A program made the translations under genes and the position numbers. This document shows, one piece after another, positions 1 through 8,900 of a stretch of 40,475 nt of DNA (position 1 is its first letter; every line of letters begins with the position of its first letter). Below the pieces are notes generated by a model. The model saw only the letters and a program-made list of their open reading frames with translations. It did no database searches and was not told the origin of the DNA. The stretch is from a virus. The stretch lies in IMG/VR virus record IMGVR_UViG_3300044591_000754, positions 1 through 40,475 of that record; one strand, written 5' to 3'.

Positions 1-144
1 CCACCTCCAACAACAATGTCGGCGATCCCATACGTCGTAGCCGTCTGTCCACTCACGTACGTGAGCGTCAAACTGTGCGTTCCTGGCGTGTAACCGCTTC
101 CGGCATCTAACCACTCAACGAACGCCGGAGCCGTCGTATCAATT
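1..144. repeat. Terminal overlap, left copy (circular closure)
   Basis: These 144 bases match 40332-40475 with two differences: position 9 is A against G at 40340, and position 18 is G against A at 40349. Both fall in the third codon position of the minus-strand tail-spike gene (Val GTT/GTC and Asp GAC/GAT). The gene reads in frame through the overlap, so this is an assembly overlap of a circular or circularly permuted genome. A packaged terminal repeat in the middle of a structural gene is less likely. Confidence 0.93.
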
Positions 145-734
145 CCCTGAACACTCTTGACACGTACGACATCACCGATCGAAAGACCATGCGCTGCGGC
201 GGTCGTGACAACGCCAGGATTCGCTGCCGTAATTCCGCTCACGTTTACCGTGGTAACAGCAGCACCGATATTTTTGATCCGCATTCGCGTGATGAACGAC
301 GGAGTGGCCGCAGCCGTTCCGGTTTGGGTGTTCGCCACGAAGATGCCGTGGCCGTTCAAACCGTTACCGTCGATTGTCAAGTCCGAAATTGAGGCGGCGT
401 CGGTAGCTGTGTTTGACAGCAAGATGACGTTAGCACTTCCGCTTGCCCTTTTGATAATGGAGGCATTGCGGCTTGCTCCGAACGCATACTGGTTTGTTAG
501 CGTATGCCCGCCAGTAGTCATGTAAGTCCCTGCCGGGAAATACAGGGACTTGCCGACCGCTGCGGTAATCGCAAGATTGATGGCCGCCGTGTCATCCGCC
601 ACGCCATCACCGACCGCGCCGAAGTCCTTGACGCTCACGACATCGCGGAGTTTGTCGAGCGCAGTGCGCTGGGTCGCGCCGGTGCCGGCGGCAAGGAAGG
701 TGACCTGTTCAGAGGTTGGCTTGGTCATGGGCAT
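1..734 (-). CDS. Tail spike, pectate-lyase-like fold, N-terminal part (split by window ends)
   Basis: This is the 5' part of a 679-residue protein that continues in frame at 39026-40475. The start is ATG at 734-732, or ATG two codons later at 728; an in-frame stop at 747-749 excludes any earlier start. Residues 31-44 read DVVSVKDFGAVGDG, followed by a DDTAAI stretch. This is the opening signature of the pectate-lyase-3 (parallel beta-helix) domain found in many phage tail spikes and depolymerases. A motif AAHGLSIGDVVRV follows before the junction. The protein lacks the long virion-binding N-terminus of the neighbouring spike (799-2874), so it may attach to that protein. The ribosome binding site is weak, and the gene lies 64 bp downstream of the first spike, so coupled expression is likely. 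A depolymerase activity is a family inference; no catalytic residue can be assigned by eye. Confidence 0.85.
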   Translation of the reverse strand, partial: MPMTKPTSEQVTFLAAGTGATQRTALDKLRDVVSVKDFGAVGDGVADDTAAINLAITAAVGKSLYFPAGTYMTTGGHTLTNQYAFGASRNASIIKRASGSANVILLSNTATDAASISDLTIDGNGLNGHGIFVANTQTGTAAATPSFITRMRIKNIGAAVTTVNVSGITAANPGVVTTAAAHGLSIGDVVRVKSVQGIDTTAPAFVEWLDAGSGYTPGTHSLTLTYVSGQTATTYGIADIVVGG

Positions 735-798
735 CGTGGGAGTCCGTCAAGCGAGTAACAGTTCGTCGTTGTGAGGGAAGGTCATAGGAGTTGGTGTA

Positions 799-2874
799 TC
801 ACTTGATAGAGCGGCTCACTTCAACCCACTGGTTCGAGATTCCGGGAGGAATCTTCATCATTGTCACGACCGATGACGTGGTCGGTGTCACGTTCGTCGA
901 TCCAGCAAGTCTGAACGCGGCAGAATCCTGAAGCGTCGTATTTCCGTTGCTGAAATACAGATGCACGAACTGACCTTCGGAACCACCGGCAAATCCTGTG
1001 ATTGTCGTGGCGGAACCGTTCTGCACGGAAAGCACGCTCACTCCGTCCACGTTTGGGGTCGCCCCGGTCGATGCGTTGCTCGTAAATGTGAGAACGACCT
1101 CGCGTGGCTTGAAGCCATCTGCATCGCTGAACTGTGCAATCGCAGTTGCGGAATCACTCCGCATGATGTTTAGCACGCCGTTTGCATCAGCCAGCAGATA
1201 CGGCGCGGAGATGATTGTCCCACTTGCGTCTGTTGGCCGCAATTGCAACGCCGAGTATTTTGATGCTCCGCGTGATTCGCCGCGAAATACGAAGTCGCCT
1301 TGCGTGTCTACCACTGACACACGAAAGGTCATTGACGCATTGCCGGCACCAGAGTTCCAAGCAATTCGTCCATCCTCTCGCAAGCCCATGAGCGTCCGGT
1401 CAGCGGAATCGACCCACGTCCAGTTCACGCCGCCGTCGCTGACCGTTCCGCTGGTGTGCGTTGGCCCGGTTGCTCCGGTGGTTCCGGCGGTCGCCGAAAC
1501 GTATACCTGCGATGTCGGCCCGACGCGATACGTTCCGATGGTGATGACCTGGCCAGACGCCCAGTATTCCCAGTTGTTTGCGATGGCGACCCACGGAGCA
1601 AGCGAACGCCATGTTCGCTCCCACATGTCTATGCTAGAAATCTTGCGATAGCCTTCAAAGGCAGCACCTCTAAATCCGCCGCTTGCAACCTGTCCAGTAT
1701 TCCATTGAATTGCTGCCTGCCTCGCTGCGGCAGACGCCGTCCCTGCGGTTCCGAAGTTGTTCAACGTCAGGACTGGGAAGTGTCCGCTGTTGATCGCAAA
1801 CGTCGTGTCATCGGCAGCGGTGTCACGCGATGAAATTCCGATGTGCTTGGTATACGAAAAGTCATTGATTACGGAGTAATCAACCAACACGACATCGACA
1901 GGGAATGTTGCGTTGGCAAGTAACGCGGCACGATCAAACTTGACGTTATAAGGGATTTCAATCAACTTCTGGCCGCTGTTGATTGCCATGCTCAAAATGG
2001 CAGCGGTGTTATCTGTCACTCCATCGGCTACCGCCCCAAAGTCCTTGACGCTGACCACGTCACCGAACTTGCTCGCCGCGCTGCGGGCGACCGCGCCCAT
2101 GCCGCTCGGCGTGTAAGTGACGAGGTCCGCGCTCGTCGCGCCGATGCTGCTCGTCAGGTAGTTCACGAACTCGATGTTGTCGGTCCCGGCCACCGGAGCC
2201 TGCGAGAACGTCAGCGTCGTGCCGGCAATCGTGTAGGTGCTGCGCTGCTGGTATACGCCGCCGATAAACACTTGGGCACTGTTGCCGAGCGCACCCGGGT
2301 CACTCGCCAGCGTGAACACCGTCTGCGACCCCGTACCGCTGAACACCTGACGAGTGATCGTCGTGGGCGCTCCGCTTGAGCCGGACACCACCGCCGTAGG
2401 AACGCCATTGGCGTCGAACGCCAAGAACGAGTTCGCCCGCTGCGCGGCGGTCGGCAGCTCCATGTTCAGGTTGCCGTCCGAGATCGGCCCCTTCAGGCTG
2501 CGACCAACGTCCTCGGACATCTGCTGGATCTGGATCGTGGCCCGGTCAAGCGCGTCCGTGATGACCTCGGGGTAGAACCCGCCCTGGTTCGTCAGGTCGG
2601 TCGGCTGAAGGTTGGCGATGTCCGACGTGATCGTGACCGTGCTCGTCGCCGAGGCGGCCACCGTCAGGTTCACCGTGCCGCCCGGGTTCGTGTTCTGGTT
2701 GCCGTTCAACGCGACCGTATAGTCGCTGCCAAGAACAAGCGACGTTTCAACGCCCGTTGAAGTGTTCAGGCGCACGACCTCGAGGTCGGCGGAGGCGAAC
2801 ACCTTGAACGTAAAGGGCAACGCGGTGCCGCTCAAGAACGGGCCAGCGATGCGGGTAGTGCTGCTAATCGTCAT
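799..2874 (-). CDS. Tail fibre/spike with virion-binding N-terminus
   Basis: This 691-residue protein probably attaches the receptor-binding apparatus to the tail. Residues 1-130 resemble the N-terminal domain of T7-type tail fibres: an FKVF strand, an LGSDYTV/LNGNQ stretch with PGGTV, and the helix ATIQIQQMSEDVGRSLKGP at 112-130. Residues 172-240 form a common fibre repeat (RQVFSGTGSQTVF ... FIGGVYQQRSTY). At 272-285 it carries DVVSVKDFGAVADG, the start of a pectate-lyase-like beta-helix and almost the same as residues 31-44 of the second spike. The start is ATG at 2874 behind GAGGAA. It follows the giant ejection-protein gene by 55 bp. The region after residue 300 has lower GC than the first half, which fits a stable adaptor joined to a variable receptor-binding part. 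Confidence 0.85.
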   Translation of the reverse strand: MTISSTTRIAGPFLSGTALPFTFKVFASADLEVVRLNTSTGVETSLVLGSDYTVALNGNQNTNPGGTVNLTVAASATSTVTITSDIANLQPTDLTNQGGFYPEVITDALDRATIQIQQMSEDVGRSLKGPISDGNLNMELPTAAQRANSFLAFDANGVPTAVVSGSSGAPTTITRQVFSGTGSQTVFTLASDPGALGNSAQVFIGGVYQQRSTYTIAGTTLTFSQAPVAGTDNIEFVNYLTSSIGATSADLVTYTPSGMGAVARSAASKFGDVVSVKDFGAVADGVTDNTAAILSMAINSGQKLIEIPYNVKFDRAALLANATFPVDVVLVDYSVINDFSYTKHIGISSRDTAADDTTFAINSGHFPVLTLNNFGTAGTASAAARQAAIQWNTGQVASGGFRGAAFEGYRKISSIDMWERTWRSLAPWVAIANNWEYWASGQVITIGTYRVGPTSQVYVSATAGTTGATGPTHTSGTVSDGGVNWTWVDSADRTLMGLREDGRIAWNSGAGNASMTFRVSVVDTQGDFVFRGESRGASKYSALQLRPTDASGTIISAPYLLADANGVLNIMRSDSATAIAQFSDADGFKPREVVLTFTSNASTGATPNVDGVSVLSVQNGSATTITGFAGGSEGQFVHLYFSNGNTTLQDSAAFRLAGSTNVTPTTSSVVTMMKIPPGISNQWVEVSRSIK

Positions 2875-2910
2875 CTCGGGTGTTCCTCGGCGTATCGGAG
2901 GCTACGGATC

Positions 2911-2930
2911 ACGGGTACGGTTACGGGTAC
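2911..2930. repeat. Tandem ACGGGTAC repeat after the giant gene
   Basis: ACGGGTAC at 2911-2918 is followed by TTACGGGTAC at 2921-2930, which touches the stop codon of the giant gene (minus strand). The decamer is shared with 20104-20113 and 23203-23212 and is close to a gene stop each time. Confidence 0.5.
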
Positions 2931-5900
2931 TAACGCTGCACGCCAGTCAGCGGCGCGAGCACTGCGGTCGGTCCTTCCACCTCGCCCTCCACCAACGCCT
3001 CAATGCCGTCGATGGTGCGGTTGATCTGGGCGCTTGGGAGCCCGGTGAACGCACCGAGCGTGTTGATGGCAGCCCTGCGGAAGGCGCGGTCGAACTCAAG
3101 CTGCCCAGCCTGCGTGGCAAGCCCATAGACCTCGCCTACGGCTCGCAGGCCGGCAGGGCCGCCGTAGCCCATGCGGACGCCCTCCGCGCCCGTCAGGAGC
3201 TGTGCCGCCCCGCCAAACTCGCGGGCGATCACCATCGTGCCCATGAGGTACGACAGTTCCTCGGCGGCGAGCTTGCGGGCGAGCGCCTCTGGATCGAGCT
3301 CGTCATCGCCGGCGTCGGGCTGGATGGAGCTCTTGATGGCGTACCCAAGCACGACCGGGACCACCAGCAGCATGGCGTAGTCGGCGGCCAACTTGCCCTT
3401 GCCGCGGGCCGTCATCGTCTGCACGGCGGTCATGTTGTAGACGGTGTTCATGTAGGAGTAGAACACCGTGAACAGCTTCATGGCAGGCCCGCCACGCTCC
3501 ATCGCCGAGAGGTCCGAGACGAGGCCGCTGCCCTGCGAGTCGCGCACCGCCTGGTCGGCGAGCGCCACGGCCTTGGCATCGTCCTTCCCGGCGTCGAGCG
3601 CCTTCTGGTACGCGCCGAGCCACGTCGGGATGTCCACCGACCGCTGCATGTTCATCATCAGGAAGTAGGTGCCAGCCGTCACCCGGCGTGCCACCTCTGT
3701 CTGTCCGCGTACACGGTTCTTGATTTCGTTGATCTCACGGAACTGCGTGCGGCCGCGCTCGGCCATGAACGAGCTTTTCTCGGCGACCGTCTTTGCCGAC
3801 TCAAACGGGCTCGTCGAGAACTGCACGATGCCTTGGCCGACGTACTTGGCACCGATGCGGACGATGCTCTGGTTGAACCCGGTGACCTGCATGGCCGCGC
3901 TGACCACGTTGAACCCGAGGCCCGACGCGCTGATCCCCTGCCGCAGCCATGACAGGACCGCCTCGCCGGCGACCTGCTGGCCCCGCGCCCCGGTGGCGTT
4001 GTCCTTTGTCCAGTCCCGCAACTGCTTCAGGAACTCCGGCCCCCGCGTCTCGCGGACGGCGTTGGCAAACTTGGGATCGCGCAGCAGGCGGTTCGTTGAG
4101 ATGAGCCACTCGTGCCACGCCAGGTCGTGGATCACATCGTTTACCCCGCTGAAGGCGGCGTCGAGCGTGTACAGGATCGGCCTATCGCGGACCTCCTTCG
4201 CACGGGCCTTGACGAACGACCGCCGCGTCGTGGCCGCCGTGTACGCGCCCTGAAGGTCACGCTTGGCTTCTTCTGCGGCGTCCACGGTCGCCACGCGGTC
4301 GGATGCCACCGGGTCGTACTTGACCGGGTAATAGCCGCCCTGCAAGGCGACCTCCTTGCCGTCCGACGTGCGGACGGTGAACGGGGTGGGCTTTACCCAC
4401 TCGGGCTCCTTGCCGTACAGGCGTCGCTCCTTGGCGGCGATCTCTGGGCGGTAGCCGTCGATGAAGTCCCACACCTTCTGCACGGCCAGCCACTCGGCCT
4501 CGGTCAGGCTCTCGAGTACGGGCTGGAGCTGCTCAAGCGTCCAGCCCTCGCCGTCGAGCAGGCGCTGGCGGTTGCCGTCATTGCCGAGGTTTAGGGCGAT
4601 GGCGATCCTGGCCTCCCGGTTCAGGCTGCGCCCGATGGACTGGAAGTACATCCCCTTGCCGCCCATGCTGCCGAGCGCGAACACGGGCTTCAGGATCTCG
4701 CCGAGCTTCAGGGACGCCTCGGCCCGCATGCGCGTCTCCATGTCGGAGGCGTCGTTCGCCGTGCGGATGATGGCGTTCCAGAGCGGACCATCCTCCTTTC
4801 CGCCGTCAAGGATGCTGGCAATGGACGCGGCCTTCAGGTGCTGCGCCGCAAATCCGCGCAGGAACGCAGCCGTGCGGCCGATCCCGGTCAGCGGTGTACG
4901 AGGGTCGATCTGGAGCTCGCGCACCTTGCCGACCGCACGGATGCGAGTAACCACATCGTCGCGCACTTCCTCAAACGCAGCACGCTCCTCGGCCAGACGC
5001 ATCTTCTGCTCGTTCTTGCCGATGTGCTCGATCTGCTTGACGGCGTCCACCAGGTCGCGGAACTCGCTGACCTTGAGCTCCTTGTAGTTGACGCGGCGGG
5101 CCTCGTTCGCGATTTCCTCGGCGATGTCCGGCACCACGCCAGCGGCCTCGAGGTCGGCGAGATACTTCGCCATCGACCGACGCTCGTCGAGACGCTTAAG
5201 GCTGACCGGGGCAACCTCAAACCGCTCGAGCAGGCTGGCGACCTGGTCGGCCGCAGCAGCGCCCATGCGCTTGACGTTGCTGTCACGCATCACGCCGCGC
5301 AGGTACTTGACCTGCTTGTCCACATACTCCTTGACGCGGAGCGCCTCGGCGGCGAGCTGGTTCTGATAGAGCTGCGCCCGCTTGGCGCGGATCAGCGCCT
5401 GCTGGCGGTCGGTGCCGTACCGCTGCGCCAGTTCCGGCGCAGGCTCCGTAATCCCATACGTTCGCTGGATGCGCTCGGCGTCGCGGGCAGCGCGTGCCTC
5501 GGCGGCAACGAACTCGCCTGGGCGAAGATCGCGGATCGTCGTATCCGAGATCATGTCGGCGGCGACCTGCTTGGCCGTCTCGAGCATGACGCGCACGGGC
5601 TGCGTCGCCTTGGCAATGTGCCGCAACTCCACGGCCACGAACCGAGCGCGGGCCTCGTTGTGGAGCGCCTTCTGCACCTCGGCCTCAAGCGCCGCCGGGG
5701 TGTTCATGTCGCCGTACCGCCGCAGCATCTCGGCGTCCGTGCGCTCGGCTACGGCATCCTTCATGGGCTTGGCGGCCAACAGAGCGCGGACCATCTCGTC
5801 ACCGCTTGAGTACCCGAACATCTCGGCGACCATGTCCGGGTCGAGCCCGTCGCGGCCGAGCATCCCGTACTTGCCCGTCCCGAGCGGCGTGATGTCCGGG

Positions 5901-8900
5901 CGCACGTTCGCCGGCACGGCCATACCCGTGGCACGGATCAGTTCCACGCCCTCGGCAGACGGCAGGCCGGCATACATGGCACGGACCTTTTCGATGTCTA
6001 GGCGGTGAGTTCCTTCTACCTCCACCTCGGCACCGTCCGTGTCCACGAACCGCCCGTATCGCAGGTAGGTCATGGCCCTGTACACGGGCTCCACCTTGAT
6101 CGCGGCGGCCACCTCGGCGGTGACCTCCTTGCGCTTCGCGTCGTGCTTCTTCTGGAGGTCGCGCAGGATTCGTGCGCGTGCGTTTCCGAGCCACTGCACC
6201 TGCCGCATGCTTGCGGTATTCAAGTCGGTGACGGCCGCCTCCGTGGCCTCCTGCTGCATGGCCTGGTACGCGGCCCACTCGGCGTCTCCCATGCCGCTTT
6301 CTGCCTGCGTCTGGAACAGACCCTTCATCCCCTCGATGGCCTCCTGCCGCTTGATCTGCTCCTCGGAAGCGAGCATGCGGTCGAACACGGAGCGCACTTC
6401 GGGCGTGAGGATCGGCAGGTCGGTGCCGAACTCGCGGCGGTAGATCGCGTTCAGGTCATCGCGGATCGACTTGTACACGCGGCGCATCCACGCGGCGAGG
6501 CGGTCGAACACGCCGCGCAACTCGACGCTCGGTGCCTTGCCCTCGTACAGGTACACCTCAAAGTTGTAGGTAACCTTCTCCTCCAGCGGCCTGCGCTGGT
6601 CGATGGTCATCGTCTCGTAGTTGTCGAGACGCTCCTGGAACGTCGCGCCCTCCACGCCCATGAAGTCGAACAGCGTCTCGAGGTCGGCGTTCACACGCGC
6701 CGGCGGCGTGGTGCCTCGCGCCATGCGGAGGTACTCGGCAATGCGGAGGTGGATCAACTCGTGCGAGAGCGTCGATACGTCTCCGCCCTTGCCGACGAGA
6801 ACGTTCAGAGTTCGCGGGTCGAATCCGCCGCGGGCTGGGCCTGGAGACGGCATGGCCTGCTGGAACTGGCTGCCCTGCGCGATCTTCTCGACTTCGCGGG
6901 TCTGTGCGCGAACTGCGGCGTCATAGGACTTCGCGACCTTGCCGTCCTTCTTTGAGTGCTGCCCGTAGTACGTCGGGTCGTACACCATGAACACAACGTC
7001 CGGTTCGCCGCCGTTGAAATCCTTGAATGTCTGCTTGTCCCATCCTTCCGGCTTCTGTGATTCATCCCAGCGCAGTCGAGACGCAACCCGGAAACCATGC
7101 GGCGCATACAGATATGGCAGCACAGTCTCAAATGCATCCAGCTTTCGACCGCCCTGCGAAACTGCCATCTGCATGATTCCGTGGATCGCACCGGAATCCG
7201 CCATCGAGAACACTGACACGATGTCCCCATCTTGTTTCAGCGCGAATCCAGACTTGAGATCCTCGCTGACAAACAAGCGCATGGATTCATAATCACCCAC
7301 CGGATACACATACACAGAAGCCCCGAATGCGTTTTTCTCTTTGCTTTCGGTGATGAGCTTGTGAAATGCCTGCGCAGAATTCTCTGTCTTTTCAAGTTCA
7401 AGATACGAAGGTGCAGAGAACGGGCGTGCAGTACCACCGGCAGACGCAAGCGCGTTCCGCAGTCTCTTGTCCGAATTGAACTTGGCAACTACGCTTGCGC
7501 CGAGCTTCTTTACCCGCCGAGGCTTTGCATCTGCTTTAGAGCTTGATCGCTGGTAAGCCCAGGGTTGTCCCGCATTGCCGCCGCGACTGGCCCGATGGTT
7601 GCGAATGACGGCGGCTCCATTGAAGCTCCGTTTTTCCTTCGCAGTGAATCCTCGAGCTGCTCCTTGGTCGCGAGCCTCGATAGGCTGACCCTGCTCATCC
7701 TGAAGTCGTGCTCGTCTTGATCGCTCACTGTTCGATTCCTTTGTGAGTGTTTCCTGGATTCGTTTGTCGGAAACTCCGCTGGCTCGGGCGACATTCGACG
7801 CGGCGTTCGCGTAGTCCGGAGCTTCGTCATCAGCATACCCCTCGATGGATTCCTCATCCACCTGGATATCTTCCTTTGCCGTCTCATAAAGACGCTTCTC
7901 CGCATACCACAGCGCCGCCTGAAGATCAGCCATCGTCAGATCCGCATATTCCGGGAGCTTCTGCAATTCCTGGAGGATCGACGCAAATACGTTTCGAATC
8001 TGCACGCGCTCGCCAGGACCGGCCGGCGCCTCCTTCTGGCCGTCGAGGTACTTGGCAAGCGAATTGCCTGCCTTGCGGATCTCCTGTCCGGCCATGCTCT
8101 CATTGAGCGCGGCACGCGCCTCTTTATCCATCGATGCCTTCTGGATGACGGTGGACAGGACATCCAGGTCGGCGGCCTCGCCGGCGGCAAGTGCGTCGAT
8201 CACGCCTAGCTGCTGCTGCTGTGACTTGGAAATTTGATCGCGAAGAATTGACGCGATAGATGTTCTTGTTTCGTCATCAAGCGAATTGACCGCCGCCTCA
8301 AGTCGAGCGCGTGCCTTCTGCGTCTGCACAGGCATCAAATTGATCAGAGTTCCTGTCCATCGCCCCCAAGTTCTGATGAGCCAACGGTCCATCGTCAAGC
8401 TTCGGAAATCGCCGTACAGGTTGCTGAAGAACCCGTTGCCGATCTTCGGACCAAGGATGCCCGCGCCCTTGACGGTCGTTTCCGCAAACTCGCCGCCGGC
8501 GTCGAAATCATCGACGATGTAGCGCAGCTCCTGGATGGTGTATTCGGTCTGCGCGAAACGACGCAGATTGTCAATTCCCCATGCATCACGAAGCTCGTTG
8601 AACATTCCGAGCGAACGGTTTATAGCCGCCTGCGCCTGGCCGGCGGTCAGGTCGGTCGGCATCTTGCCAGTTGCCTTGTACGTGCGATAGACCGAATCCG
8701 CAAGCTCGAAGTTCTTGTCTACCTTGATGCCGTTTGAAGTGACGGCCAGCGCCCAAGTGAACGCGAATCGTGCGTTCTCGTCGGTCAGCAGCTCGGGATG
8801 TACGAGCGCCATGACGGCAATTGCTTGGCGCGTCTTTTCGTCGTACCAGCCGACAGAATTCGGATTCTGCCGCAGTGCATACAGCGCATCGCGATATCCG

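Noticed and set aside
1-144. True packaged direct terminal repeat
   Set aside because: The overlap lies inside a structural gene and has two silent mismatches; a packaged repeat is copied from one sequence and should be identical.
799-2874. Diversity-generating retroelement, as in BPP-1
   Set aside because: No reverse transcriptase, accessory gene or adenine-variable repeat was seen near any adhesin gene.
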